55,163 nt of DNA from Aliidiomarina sp047920995 (GTDB lineage Bacteria > Pseudomonadota > Gammaproteobacteria > Enterobacterales > Alteromonadaceae): assembly GCF_047920995.1 (NCBI RefSeq), contig NZ_JBLRWZ010000018.1, positions 1 through 55,163 of the forward strand. Reading direction: 5' to 3'. Shown piece by piece: positions 23,993 to 33,016 of this stretch; position 1 is the first letter of the stretch, and every line of letters begins with the position of its first letter. The position numbers and the translations under genes were made by a program. The notes below the pieces were generated by a model. The model was not told the origin of the DNA. It searched no databases and saw only the letters and a list, made by a program, of their open reading frames with translations.

Positions 23993-26578
23993 TTAAGCGT
24001 TTGCTAAGAAATCTTGAGCAAACCGCTGTAACACGCCACCAGCCTGGTAAATGGTGAGCTCTTCCATGGTATCAATGCGGCATTTCACCGGCACTTCCAC
24101 ACGCTCGCCACTGGGGCGCTCGAACACTAAGGTTAGTTTCGCACCTGGCGCTAACTCACCTTCAATATCAAATAGCTCGCTGCCATCAATATGCAGTGTT
24201 TTACGCGTGGTACCCGGCTCGAACTCTACCGGTAACACACCCATACCAATCAAGTTAGTGCGATGAATGCGTTCAAAACCTTCAGCTACAATTACTTCTA
24301 CCCCAGCCAAACGCACGCCTTTCGCAGCCCAATCTCGTGAAGAGCCCTGGCCATAATCGGCGCCAGCAACGATGATTAATGGCTGCTTACGATCCATGTA
24401 GGTTTCAATCGCTTCCCACATGCGCACTACGTTGCCTTCCGGCTCAACTCGCGCCAACGAGCCTTGCTTAACTTGGCCATCTACCACGGCCATTTCGTTA
24501 ATTAGCTTCGGGTTCGCAAACGTGGCGCGTTGCGCCGTTAAGTGATCACCACGATGGGTTGCGTAGGAGTTGAAATCTTCCTCGGGCACGCCCATTTTCG
24601 CCAAGTATTCACCCGCTGCACTATCCGCCATAATGGCGTTCGAGGGTGAAAGGTGATCGGTGGTAATGTTATCGCCTAACACGGCTAGTGGGCGCATCCC
24701 TTTCATCGTAGGCATGCTAGCAAGGCCACCTTCCCAGTATGGTGGGCGGCGAATGTACGTGCTTTGCGGGCGCCAATCGTATAATGGCGGCGTTGTTTCA
24801 CCCATATCCACGGAAATATTGAACATTGGGTCGTAAACTTCGCGGAATTGCTCCGGCTTCACGCTTGCTTTCACGATGGTGTCAATTTCTTCATCGCTTG
24901 GCCAAATATCTTTCAAGGTTACTGGATTGCCATCGGCATCGTAGCCTAAAGTATCTTTTTCGATGTCGAAACGTATCGTACCGGCAATCGCGTAAGCTAC
25001 AACCAATGGCGGAGAAGCCAAAAAGGCTTGTTTCGCATACGGATGAATACGGCCATCAAAGTTACGGTTACCCGAAAGTACTGCGGTAGCATATAAATCG
25101 CGTTCAATTACTTCTTTTTCAATTACCGGATCAAGCGCACCACTCATACCGTTACAGGTAGTACAGGCAAAGCCCACTACACCGAAACCAAGTTGCTCTA
25201 ACTCTGGTAATAGGTTCGCTTCTTCAAGGTACATTTTCACTGTTTTCGAGCCCGGGGCTAATGATGTTTTTACCCATGGCTTGCGCAATAACCCGAGCTT
25301 ATTGGCATTTCGCGCAATTAAGCCAGCAGCAATCATATTGCGTGGATTCGAGGTATTGGTACAGCTAGTAATGGCGGCAATAATACAGGCGCCATCTGGC
25401 ATTTTGCCTTCTTCGTTTTCCACTACGCCAGAAATACCGCGCTTGGCCAACTCAGATGATGGCAACAACGCATGCGGGTTAGAAGGGCCCGCTAAATTGC
25501 GCGCTACTTTGCTTAGATCAAAAGTAAGCACCCTCTCATATTCGGCAGTTTTCAGACTATCAGCCCACAGGCCAGTTTCTTTAGCGAAGGTTTCTACCAA
25601 TGCAATTTGTTTATCTTCACGGCCGGTAAGTTTTAAGTAATCAATGGTTTGGCCATCTATGTAAAACATTGCCGCAGTTGCACCATACTCTGGGGTCATG
25701 TTCGAAATCGTTGCGCGATCGCCAACGGTGAGCCTATCAGCGCCTTCACCAAAAAACTCTAAGTAAGCGCCTACTACACGCTCACGGCGCAAGAACTCGG
25801 TGATTTCCAAAACCAAATCGGTGCTGGTAATACCCGGCTGTAATTTACCGGTAAGCTCAACACCAATAATATCGGGCAAACGCATGTACGAGGCACGGCC
25901 AAGCATTACACTCTCAGCTTCTAAACCACCTACACCTACGGAAATAACGCCCAACGCATCTACCATTGGCGTATGGCTATCGGTGCCAACACAGGTGTCT
26001 GCGAACGCTACGCCGTTCTGCACTTGCACAACCGGCGACATTTTCTCAAGGTTAATTTGGTGCATGATGCCGTTGCCAGGCGGGATTACATCCACGTTTT
26101 TAAACGCGGTTTTGGTCCAATTAATAAAGTGGAAACGATCATCATTGCGGCGATCTTCAATTTCGCGATTCTTTGCAAACGCATCTTTATCAAAGCCCGC
26201 ATGCTCTACTGCAAGCGAGTGGTCAACGATAAGCTGGGTAGGCACCACTGGGTTTACTTGGGCCGGATCGCCACCTTTTTCGGCAATCGCATCACGCAAA
26301 CCAGCCAAATCTACCAAGGCGGTTTGGCCAAGAATATCGTGGCACACCACGCGCGCTGGAAACCATGGGAAATCGAGATCACGTTTACGTTCAATAATTT
26401 GCTCAAGGGCGGCGTTTAATTGCGAAGGCTCGCAACGGCGCACTAAGTTTTCAGCCAAAATACGCGAGGTATAAGGCAGTTTTGCATAAGCACCTGATTT
26501 AATCGCCTCTACTGCAGCACGAGTATCGAAATACTCTAGATTGGTACCAGGTAACATTTTCCGGAATTTAGTATTCAT
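23993..26578 (-). CDS. acnD: AcnD Fe/S-dependent 2-methylisocitrate dehydratase
   Basis: An 861-residue aconitase-family enzyme of the AcnD type that replaces PrpD in many gammaproteobacteria and dehydrates 2-methylcitrate. Cluster ligands lie in AITSCTNTSNPRNM and FACTTCNGMSG. Substrate-binding blocks include VCHDILGQTALVDLAG, DTCVGTDSHTPMVDALG, LGDNITTDHLSPSNAI and GADYGQGSSRDWAAKG. The length is normal for AcnD. Its partner prpF follows. It depends on Fe-S assembly, and the suf operon lies nearby. The ribosome site is weak (GATGG, eight bases away) and a strong hairpin separates it from prpC. Confidence 0.95.
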   Translation of the reverse strand: MNTKFRKMLPGTNLEYFDTRAAVEAIKSGAYAKLPYTSRILAENLVRRCEPSQLNAALEQIIERKRDLDFPWFPARVVCHDILGQTALVDLAGLRDAIAEKGGDPAQVNPVVPTQLIVDHSLAVEHAGFDKDAFAKNREIEDRRNDDRFHFINWTKTAFKNVDVIPPGNGIMHQINLEKMSPVVQVQNGVAFADTCVGTDSHTPMVDALGVISVGVGGLEAESVMLGRASYMRLPDIIGVELTGKLQPGITSTDLVLEITEFLRRERVVGAYLEFFGEGADRLTVGDRATISNMTPEYGATAAMFYIDGQTIDYLKLTGREDKQIALVETFAKETGLWADSLKTAEYERVLTFDLSKVARNLAGPSNPHALLPSSELAKRGISGVVENEEGKMPDGACIIAAITSCTNTSNPRNMIAAGLIARNANKLGLLRKPWVKTSLAPGSKTVKMYLEEANLLPELEQLGFGVVGFACTTCNGMSGALDPVIEKEVIERDLYATAVLSGNRNFDGRIHPYAKQAFLASPPLVVAYAIAGTIRFDIEKDTLGYDADGNPVTLKDIWPSDEEIDTIVKASVKPEQFREVYDPMFNISVDMGETTPPLYDWRPQSTYIRRPPYWEGGLASMPTMKGMRPLAVLGDNITTDHLSPSNAIMADSAAGEYLAKMGVPEEDFNSYATHRGDHLTAQRATFANPKLINEMAVVDGQVKQGSLARVEPEGNVVRMWEAIETYMDRKQPLIIVAGADYGQGSSRDWAAKGVRLAGVEVIVAEGFERIHRTNLIGMGVLPVEFEPGTTRKTLHIDGSELFDIEGELAPGAKLTLVFERPSGERVEVPVKCRIDTMEELTIYQAGGVLQRFAQDFLANA

Positions 26579-26621
26579 AACGAACCATCACAATTAGCAA
26601 AGGAATGAAGGGCTAACAACA

Positions 26622-26651
26622 AACAGGGAGAAACATGTGTTTCTCCCTGTT
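26622..26651 (-). promoter_or_regulatory. Perfect 14-base hairpin in the prpC-acnD junction
   Basis: AACAGGGAGAAACA (26622-26635) is exactly complementary to 26638-26651, nine bases beyond the prpC stop. On the transcript strand it is followed by TGTTGTT rather than a long T run. It may act as a partial terminator or protect the prpBC part of the message. Confidence 0.75.
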
Positions 26652-26659
26652 ATCACGTT

Positions 26660-27784
26660 TTAGCGCTCGCTGATTGCTGGCACAGGGCGCGGGCCTGGGC
26701 CGGTGTAATCGGCGCTTGGGCGAATAATACGGTTATTTGCGCGCTGCTCTTTCACATGCGCTGTCCAACCGGTAACTCGTGACATCACAAAAATTGGTGT
26801 GAACAACTTCGTTGGAATGCCCATGAAGTGGTAAGCCGAGGCATGGAAGAAATCCGCATTCGGGAATAACTTCTTCTCGCGCCACATCACTTCTTCACAA
26901 CGCACGGATACATCATACAAACGGGTATCGCCGTACTCGTCTGCCAACTTCTTCGACCAAGCTTTAATAATATCGTTACGCGGATCACATTCGCGATATA
27001 TCGCGTGGCCGAAGCCCATAATCTTGTCTTTGCGCGCGAGCATACCCATCAAGGTTTCTTCCGCTGCATCAACATCTGCCATGTTCTCAATCAATTCCAT
27101 GGCCGCTTCATTAGCACCGCCATGCAATGGGCCGCGCAGTGAACCGATTGCGCCAGTAACACAAGAGAAGATATCTGAAAGTGTAGAAGCACACACCCGA
27201 GCGGTGAAGGTAGATGCATTGAACTCATGCTCTGCATATAGAATTAATGAGGTATTCATTACTGCAGCATGCAGTTCATTTGGTGCTTTATCATGCAACA
27301 GGTGCAAGAAATGGGCACCAATTGAATCATCATCGGTTTGTGTTTCAATACGCACGTTATCGTGAGTGAATCGGTACCAGTACAACAAAATGCTTGGGAA
27401 TGCCGCAAGCAAACGTTCAATTTTGGCATCGGCTTGGCTAAAATCTTCTTCTGGCTCAAGATTGCCTAAAAACGAAGCTCCCGTGCGCATTACATCCATT
27501 GGATGAGCATCAGCAGGAATGCGCTCAAGCACATCTTTCAGTGCTTGCGGTAGGCCACGTTGTTTTTTCAAGCGCGCTTTGTATTCATCAAGTTGCGCTT
27601 GCTTCGGCAGTTCGCCATTGGCAAGTAAATAAGCTACTTCTTCAAAGCTTACGTTATCGGCTAATTCTTTAATATCATAACCATAGTAGGTTAATCCAGA
27701 GCCACTTTGGCCCACAGTACATAGTGCGGTTTCGCCCGCTACTTGGCCGCGTAAACCAGCACCGGTTAGTTTTTTATCAGACAT
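26660..27784 (-). CDS. prpC: PrpC 2-methylcitrate synthase
   Basis: A 374-residue citrate-synthase-family enzyme that condenses propionyl-CoA with oxaloacetate. Seen motifs are GLRGQVAGETALCTVG at the N-terminus, LYAEHEFNASTFTARVCAST, RGPLHGGANEAAMELIE, GFGHAIYRECDPRNDIIK and RVTGWTAHVKEQRANNRIIRPSADYTGP at the end. Length and the N-terminal block favour methylcitrate synthase over GltA. It follows prpB by 58 bases. Confidence 0.96.
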   Translation of the reverse strand: MSDKKLTGAGLRGQVAGETALCTVGQSGSGLTYYGYDIKELADNVSFEEVAYLLANGELPKQAQLDEYKARLKKQRGLPQALKDVLERIPADAHPMDVMRTGASFLGNLEPEEDFSQADAKIERLLAAFPSILLYWYRFTHDNVRIETQTDDDSIGAHFLHLLHDKAPNELHAAVMNTSLILYAEHEFNASTFTARVCASTLSDIFSCVTGAIGSLRGPLHGGANEAAMELIENMADVDAAEETLMGMLARKDKIMGFGHAIYRECDPRNDIIKAWSKKLADEYGDTRLYDVSVRCEEVMWREKKLFPNADFFHASAYHFMGIPTKLFTPIFVMSRVTGWTAHVKEQRANNRIIRPSADYTGPGPRPVPAISER

Positions 27785-27842
27785 TATTATTCCCTCTTAA
27801 CTTGTATTGAATTTCTGTTGCTTGGCAGCACTACTCAAATCA

Positions 27843-28721
27843 TTACTTTTTAAATAACTGATCGAGCTTTTCTTCAAATGAGTGGTAGTTCAAGAAATCA
27901 TAGAGCTCAGCACGTGTTTGCATGATATCTACCACTTCTTTCTGGTCGCCATTGGCAAGAATACTTTCATAAACCGTTAATGCTGCTTTGTTCATCGCGC
28001 GGAATGCGCTTAACGGGTACAGCACCATTTCTACGCCTACTTGGGCTAGCTCAGCTTTATTAAATAGTGGTGTAGCACCAAACTCTGTGATATTTGCTAG
28101 CACAGGAACATTCAACGCATTGGTGAATGCTTGATATTGCTCTAGGGTATGCACTGCTTCTGCGAAAATTGCATCCGCGCCTGCTTCTACACAAGCTTGT
28201 GCACGCTCAATTGCGGCATCTACACCTTCTTGCTGCAATGCATCGGTGCGCGCCATAATTAAAAACTGTTCATCGGTACGTGCATCAACCGCCGCTTTTA
28301 CGCGATCAACCATCTCGCCCTGAGAAACAATTTCTTTATTGGGGCGATGGCCACAGCGTTTTTGTGCTACTTGGTCTTCAATATGGAAGCCGGCAGCGCC
28401 AGCGCGGGTCATTTCTTTCACGGTACGTGCAATATTAAATGCACCACCCCAACCCGTATCAGCATCTACCAATAATGGTAGATCAGTGGCAGCGGTAATA
28501 CGGCGTATATCTTCACACACATCATTTAAAGAGGTCATGCCTAAATCTGGTAAGCCAAACGAAGCGTTAGCAACACCTGCACCAGAAAGATATAACGCCT
28601 TGTGGCCGGCTCGTTCCGCCATCATGGCAGTGTAGGCATTAATAGTACCTACGATTTGTAGTGGTGCTTCATTGGCAATTGCTTGGCGAAGCTTGCCGCC
28701 AGCACTTTGAATAGAGGTCAT
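27843..28721 (-). CDS. prpB: PrpB 2-methylisocitrate lyase
   Basis: A 292-residue enzyme from the ATG at 28721, chosen because GGGAG lies about five bases ahead; an upstream ATG at 28736 lacks such a site. It cleaves 2-methylisocitrate to pyruvate and succinate. Motifs are LYLSGAGVANASFGLPDLG, LVDADTGWGGAFNIARTVKEM and IEDQVAQKRCGHRPNKEIVS with the catalytic Cys in KRCGH. The start sits at the end of the GntR gene, so regulator and enzyme are co-transcribed. Confidence 0.95.
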   Translation of the reverse strand: MTSIQSAGGKLRQAIANEAPLQIVGTINAYTAMMAERAGHKALYLSGAGVANASFGLPDLGMTSLNDVCEDIRRITAATDLPLLVDADTGWGGAFNIARTVKEMTRAGAAGFHIEDQVAQKRCGHRPNKEIVSQGEMVDRVKAAVDARTDEQFLIMARTDALQQEGVDAAIERAQACVEAGADAIFAEAVHTLEQYQAFTNALNVPVLANITEFGATPLFNKAELAQVGVEMVLYPLSAFRAMNKAALTVYESILANGDQKEVVDIMQTRAELYDFLNYHSFEEKLDQLFKK

Positions 28722-28722
28722 G

Positions 28723-29406
28723 TTAACTCCCAGCATTTAACAGTTTAAGTTCGATGTTCTTGCGTGAAGCGCCAATATGGCGGCGCATCAATAAATCGGC
28801 GAGTTCGCCATCGCGATTCGCAATCGCGTTAATAATCGCTTTGTGCTCATCAAATGCCCGCGAAACCCGCGGGCCGTTCATGCCAAGCTGCACTCGGTAC
28901 ATTCGAACCAAGAAGTATAGCTCGTCACAGAGAATGTTGATGAGATATGAGTTTTTACTACCTAAAATAATGCGGTAATGAAAATCCAAATCACCCTCTT
29001 CCTGATAATAACTTTCGCCTTCACGTACGCGTTGGCTTGCTAGGTGCGCCTCTAATAAGGCACTTAATTTGGCAACTTCTGCATCATCCATATTCTCAGC
29101 AGCTAAACGGCAGGCTAAGCCTTCTAACTCTTCGCGCAACTGATATAATGAAAGTAATCCTGCTAGCGATAAGGTTACCACGCGAGCACCAGCGTTCGGT
29201 GTGCGTTCGATCAAATGGCAGCGTTCTAAACGCGCAAGCGCTTCACGTAATGGTGCCCGGCTCACACTAAATCGGCGCGCCAGCTCTGGTTCACTAATTT
29301 TGCTGCCCGCCGGAATATCGCCTTCTACAATCGCACGTTGAATTTCCAATAACACACGATCTGAAGAAGTAACCGGGGAACGCCAAATGGGGCTTTGAAT
29401 GGCCAT
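28723..29406 (-). CDS. GntR family (FCD) regulator of the methylcitrate operon
   Basis: A 227-residue regulator taken from the ATG at 29406; a GTG at 29418 is in frame but directly abuts the AAGG site and is less likely. It has an N-terminal winged helix (GSKISEPELARRFSVSRAPLREALARLERCHL) and a C-terminal FCD helical domain (LYQLREELEGLACRLAAENM, DLDFHYRIILGSKNSYLINIL, EHKAIINAIANRDGELADLLMRRHI). Its position at the head of prpBC-acnD-prpF and the adjacent palindromes argue that it senses a methylcitrate-cycle intermediate and autoregulates. The ligand is inferred. Confidence 0.9.
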   Translation of the reverse strand: MAIQSPIWRSPVTSSDRVLLEIQRAIVEGDIPAGSKISEPELARRFSVSRAPLREALARLERCHLIERTPNAGARVVTLSLAGLLSLYQLREELEGLACRLAAENMDDAEVAKLSALLEAHLASQRVREGESYYQEEGDLDFHYRIILGSKNSYLINILCDELYFLVRMYRVQLGMNGPRVSRAFDEHKAIINAIANRDGELADLLMRRHIGASRKNIELKLLNAGS

Positions 29407-29407
29407 A

Positions 29408-29417
29408 ATTGTCGACA
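29408..29417 (-). promoter_or_regulatory. Partial copy of the candidate prp operator
   Basis: ATTGTCGACA, ten bases identical to the 29481-29492 palindrome but lacking its last two bases, lies downstream of the -10 and next to the regulator start. Two sites flanking the promoter would suit autorepression. Confidence 0.5.
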
Positions 29418-29435
29418 CCCTTATATGATGAGAGC

Positions 29436-29464
29436 ATTTTAAAGCTTAATTATGACACTATCAA
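29436..29464 (-). promoter_or_regulatory. Promoter of the prp operon
   Basis: On the minus strand TTGATA (29459-29464), a 17-base spacer and TAAAAT (29436-29441). The transcript would start about 25 bases before the GntR start codon. Confidence 0.65.
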
Positions 29465-29480
29465 GGCGCTATTAAGATAT

Positions 29481-29492
29481 ATTGTCGACAAT
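29481..29492. promoter_or_regulatory. Candidate GntR operator of the prp operon
   Basis: A perfect 12-base palindrome ATTGTCGACAAT, 17 bases upstream of the -35 element. The form fits operators of FCD-type GntR regulators, and the site is repeated in part at 29408. Confidence 0.7.
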
Positions 29493-29619
29493 CTATTAGT
29501 ATTCACTGCAATTCAATTACTTAACTAGCCACGTTGGGGTAAACCCCTTGCAAAAAGCGGCTAAAGAGCGTACAAAGGCACCGCATTTCGCTTCACTTGT
29601 TAGTTTGGATACCCGTTAC

Positions 29620-31206
29620 GTGATTTCTGCTGCAAATATCACCATGCAATTTGGTGCAAAACCCCTATTCGAAAACATTTCTGTAAAGTTTGGCCAAGGT
29701 AACCGTTATGGTTTAATCGGCGCCAATGGCTGCGGAAAATCAACCTTTATGCGCATTTTAAGTGGCGAGCAAGAGCCATCTGCCGGCAATATTTCGGTTG
29801 AACCAAATATGCGCGTTGGTAAACTGCGCCAAGATCAGTTTGCCTATGAGGAGTACTCGGTAATCGATACTGTACTCATGGGCCATGAAGAATTATGGCA
29901 GGTAAAAGAAGAACGCGATCGCATCTATAGCAATCCGGAAATGAGCGATGAAGATGGTATGCGCGTAGCCGATTTGGAAGTTCGCTTCGCCGAACTCGAT
30001 GGCTACACTGCAGAATCTCGAGCAGGTGAACTGCTGCTAGGAGTAGGAATTCCAGAAGAGGCCCATTGGGGCAAAATGGCAGAAATAGCGCCTGGCCTGA
30101 AGCTACGGGTATTGCTTACGCAAGTGCTCTTCTCTGATCCAGATATCATGTTGCTCGATGAGCCTACCAACAACCTCGATATCAACACGATTCGTTGGTT
30201 AGAAGATGTACTGAATCAGCGCAACAGCACTATGATTATTATTTCCCATGATCGTCACTTCTTAAATAGTGTGTGTTCGCACATGGCTGATATTGATTAC
30301 TGCGAGCTACGCGTTTACCCGGGTAACTACGATCAATATATGTTTGCCGCTACCCAAGCGCGCGAACAATTACTTTCCGACAACGCCAAGAAAAAAGATA
30401 AAATTGCTGAGCTTCAAAGCTTTGTAAGCCGCTTTTCGGCGAATGCTTCAAAAGCAAAGCAAGCAACTTCGCGAGCAAAACAAATTGAAAAAATTCAGCT
30501 TTCGGAAGTAAAGGCCTCGAGCCGAGTGAACCCGTATATTCGCTTCGAACAAGAAAAGCAGCTATATCGATTAGCGCTAGAAATTACCGACGTACATAAA
30601 AGCTTTGCGGATAATCACGTATTAAAAGGCTTAAGCAGCACCATTGAAGTGGGCGAAAAAGTAGCCATTCTTGGCGCTAACGGTATTGGTAAAACAACCC
30701 TGCTGAAGTGCCTTATGGGTGAGTACACACCTGAATCGGGCAAGGTGAAATGGTCGGAAAATGCGAATATCGGCTACTGCGCCCAAGACCATGCGCATCT
30801 ATTTAAGCAAAAGATAACCGTGCTCGATTGGATGATGCAATGGAAAAAGCCAAGCGATGATGAGCAAGCTGTGCGCGGCGTACTTGGCCGTATGTTGTTC
30901 TCACAAGATGATATCGCCAAGCCGGTAAGCATTCTTTCTGGTGGTGAAAAAGGCCGCATGGTGTTCGGCAAGCTGATTCTGCAGCGGCCAAACATTTTGG
31001 TGATGGATGAGCCTACCAACCACCTTGATATGGAATCGATTGAATCGTTGAACTTGGCTTTGGAAAAGTACGTGGGCACCTTGATTTTTGTAAGCCATGA
31101 TAGAGAGTTTGTATCATCATTGGCTACACGTATCATTGAAATCACAGAGAATGGCTTACGTGATTTCGCCGGTAGCTATGATGATTACTTGGCATCGCTG
31201 AAATAA
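29620..31206 (+). CDS. ybiT: ABC-F family ATPase, YbiT type
   Basis: A soluble ABC-F protein with two nucleotide-binding domains. I prefer the GTG at 29620 (528 residues) because E. coli YbiT is about 530 residues and begins at the matching point before NITMQFG; the frame is open to a TTG at 29548. Domain 1 has Walker A GANGCGKST, the signature variant APGLKLRVLL and Walker B MLLDEPTNNLD. A linker of charged helices at about 265-330 (P-site tRNA interaction motif region) follows. Domain 2 has GANGIGKTT, LSGGEKGRM and LVMDEPTNHLD. ABC-F proteins act on the ribosome to rescue or tune translation. It is divergent from the prp regulator and convergent with the MotB-like gene. Confidence 0.9.
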   Translation: MISAANITMQFGAKPLFENISVKFGQGNRYGLIGANGCGKSTFMRILSGEQEPSAGNISVEPNMRVGKLRQDQFAYEEYSVIDTVLMGHEELWQVKEERDRIYSNPEMSDEDGMRVADLEVRFAELDGYTAESRAGELLLGVGIPEEAHWGKMAEIAPGLKLRVLLTQVLFSDPDIMLLDEPTNNLDINTIRWLEDVLNQRNSTMIIISHDRHFLNSVCSHMADIDYCELRVYPGNYDQYMFAATQAREQLLSDNAKKKDKIAELQSFVSRFSANASKAKQATSRAKQIEKIQLSEVKASSRVNPYIRFEQEKQLYRLALEITDVHKSFADNHVLKGLSSTIEVGEKVAILGANGIGKTTLLKCLMGEYTPESGKVKWSENANIGYCAQDHAHLFKQKITVLDWMMQWKKPSDDEQAVRGVLGRMLFSQDDIAKPVSILSGGEKGRMVFGKLILQRPNILVMDEPTNHLDMESIESLNLALEKYVGTLIFVSHDREFVSSLATRIIEITENGLRDFAGSYDDYLASLK

Positions 31207-31286
31207 TCATCAGGTAAATCACAAACCGCACTGCGGATAAGGCGCCGCTTCGCGGGGTCACTGTTTTCCAAAACCGGTGTTTACAC

Positions 31287-32042
31287 TTACGGTTTATCTG
31301 GAACAGTTAGCACTAGAGTTACGCGCCTGTTTTCACCGCGCCCGGCGGCGCTATCGTTGTCTGCAATTGGCAGACTATCGGCATAACCAATGGCGCGCAA
31401 TCGATTTGCGGCAATGTTTTGCGCAATTAAATAGCGCACTACATAAGTTGCCCTTGCTGCTGATAGTTCCCAATTACTGGGGAAGCGAACCGTGCTAATG
31501 GGTACGTTATCTGTATGCCCTTCAACACTAATATTATAAGCGCTACGATTTAGCAACTCGATAATAGGCTGCATTACTTTATCGGCACTCTCGCCAATAA
31601 ACTCTGCCTCACCCCTACGAAATAGAATCTGATCATTTAAGCGAATATTCAAGCTACCCGGGCTTGATGATATGGCAACCATATCACTCAAGCCTGCTTC
31701 TGAAAATTCACTGGTTAACGATGTACCCACCGATGTTAGCTCTTGCTCCGTTGCCGAATTCGGGTCGATACCTAGTACTCGCATTAGCGCATTGGCGCGG
31801 TTCACTTGCTCACGCTCGGCTGGTGAACCACTGAAATCAGCATTAGCGAGCAAAACCACAAAAAGAATCAGCAACAAGGTAATAATATCCATATACGTTG
31901 TTACCCACTCTTCATCCTCCTGAGAAGGTATATCGTCAATACCAGCAAAGTTCTGCCTATGGATTGTTTCCGCAGCAGCTTCGCGATCTTGCCGCAGCGC
32001 TTCGCTTTGCGCCGCTAATGAACTAGGTTTACCAAATCTCAT
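31287..32042 (-). CDS. motB: MotB/PomB-type stator protein with OmpA domain
   Basis: A 251-residue protein with one N-terminal transmembrane segment containing the ion-binding Asp in TTYMDIITLLLILFVVLLA (about residues 48-66), a plug-like segment after it, and a C-terminal OmpA peptidoglycan-binding domain (SVEGHTDNVPI, SNWELSAARA, GENRRVTLV). With the MotA-like partner it would form an ion channel that drives flagellar rotation. No other flagellar gene is in the window, so a gliding or envelope energy-transducing use cannot be excluded. Its start overlaps the MotA gene by four bases. Confidence 0.82.
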   Translation of the reverse strand: MRFGKPSSLAAQSEALRQDREAAAETIHRQNFAGIDDIPSQEDEEWVTTYMDIITLLLILFVVLLANADFSGSPAEREQVNRANALMRVLGIDPNSATEQELTSVGTSLTSEFSEAGLSDMVAISSSPGSLNIRLNDQILFRRGEAEFIGESADKVMQPIIELLNRSAYNISVEGHTDNVPISTVRFPSNWELSAARATYVVRYLIAQNIAANRLRAIGYADSLPIADNDSAAGRGENRRVTLVLTVPDKP

Positions 32043-32890
32043 GCGAATGGGCTCTTTTTGGGTGTATCCAATTGCTCTTTAAATTTCTTCTTACCGTTGC
32101 CGTTACCCGGGCCTTTGCCACCAATATTGAGTTCATCTTCAACATGGGCAAAGAATGTGGATAAATACTCACGGATATAACTCGGGTTGCGCCCTTTTGC
32201 GATTAGCATCACTCCTTCGCGAATCATATTCATAAGCTGTACTCGGCGTTCCGTTCTGCGCTCAAACTTAATGGCGATGGGCTTGAAGAATAAATTCGCC
32301 AGCGCTACTCCATATAATGTTGTAAGCAGAGCAAAAGCCATATCACTGCCAATTTGAGCCATATTGCTTTCCCCCATACCCTGCAACATATTCACGAGGC
32401 CTACCAAAGTTCCCAGCATCCCGAATGCCGGTGCAAACATGGCCATAGTGCGATAAATTTGCGCTTCAGCCTTTTCTCGAATCTTCATTTTTATAATGCG
32501 CCATTCCAGCAATTCCGACATATCTTGGTGCGGCGTATTATTAATTAAGAGTTCTAAACCGGTGCGCAAAAACGGGTTTTTAACTTGCTCTAGCTGGTCT
32601 TCTACCTTAATTAAGTTACCCTGCACTAACTGCCGCGCTACATTCACCAGCTCCTGCTGATCATCTTGCGCATATAGCTTTTCGTTTTTTAGCACTATCC
32701 AAAGCACTTTAAAAACATTCACTACTTCACGTAATGGATACGCCAATAGCGTTGCCGCAAAAGTACCGCCGAGTACTACGGCTAAGCCTGGCAAGTTAAC
32801 AAAGCTCCAAGCATCTTCGGAGGTAAAGAAAATTGCCGAAAATACGATTGCCATGCCGGCAAGCATACCGATTAAGGTAGATAAATTCAT
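32039..32890 (-). CDS. motA: MotA/PomA-type stator protein
   Basis: A 283-residue membrane protein from the ATG at 32890, with AGGGA about six bases ahead; a longer frame from 33007 has no good ribosome site. It has four hydrophobic segments: two near the N-terminus (MNLSTLIGMLAGMAIVFSA, GLAVVLGGTFAATLL), a cytoplasmic loop of about 110 residues, and two later ones containing FAPAFGMLGTLVGLVNML and MAFALLTTLYGVALANLFF. The proline-rich FAPAFGMLGTLVGL block is the MotA/TolQ/ExbB signature. The extended charged tail (GKGPGNGNGKKKFKEQ) is less usual. It forms an operon with the MotB-type gene. Confidence 0.85.
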   Translation of the reverse strand: MNLSTLIGMLAGMAIVFSAIFFTSEDAWSFVNLPGLAVVLGGTFAATLLAYPLREVVNVFKVLWIVLKNEKLYAQDDQQELVNVARQLVQGNLIKVEDQLEQVKNPFLRTGLELLINNTPHQDMSELLEWRIIKMKIREKAEAQIYRTMAMFAPAFGMLGTLVGLVNMLQGMGESNMAQIGSDMAFALLTTLYGVALANLFFKPIAIKFERRTERRVQLMNMIREGVMLIAKGRNPSYIREYLSTFFAHVEDELNIGGKGPGNGNGKKKFKEQLDTPKKSPFA

Positions 32891-33016
32891 GATATTCCCT
32901 ATATTGATAATGCAAGCAGTAACGCTGAGATGTGCGTATAATGTGCTTAATATTATTATCGTCCAAAGGCCATTTTTCTTTAATCTCGGCGTTTGCACCA
33001 CGGCCAAGGAACTTGT

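Noticed and set aside
25800..26474. 224-codon open frame on the plus strand inside acnD
   Set aside because: It lies entirely opposite a highly conserved aconitase-family gene and shows no recognisable domain.
31200..31286. GC-rich imperfect inverted sequence between the ABC-F gene and motB
   Set aside because: Arms are short and no T run follows on either strand, so it does not qualify as a terminator.
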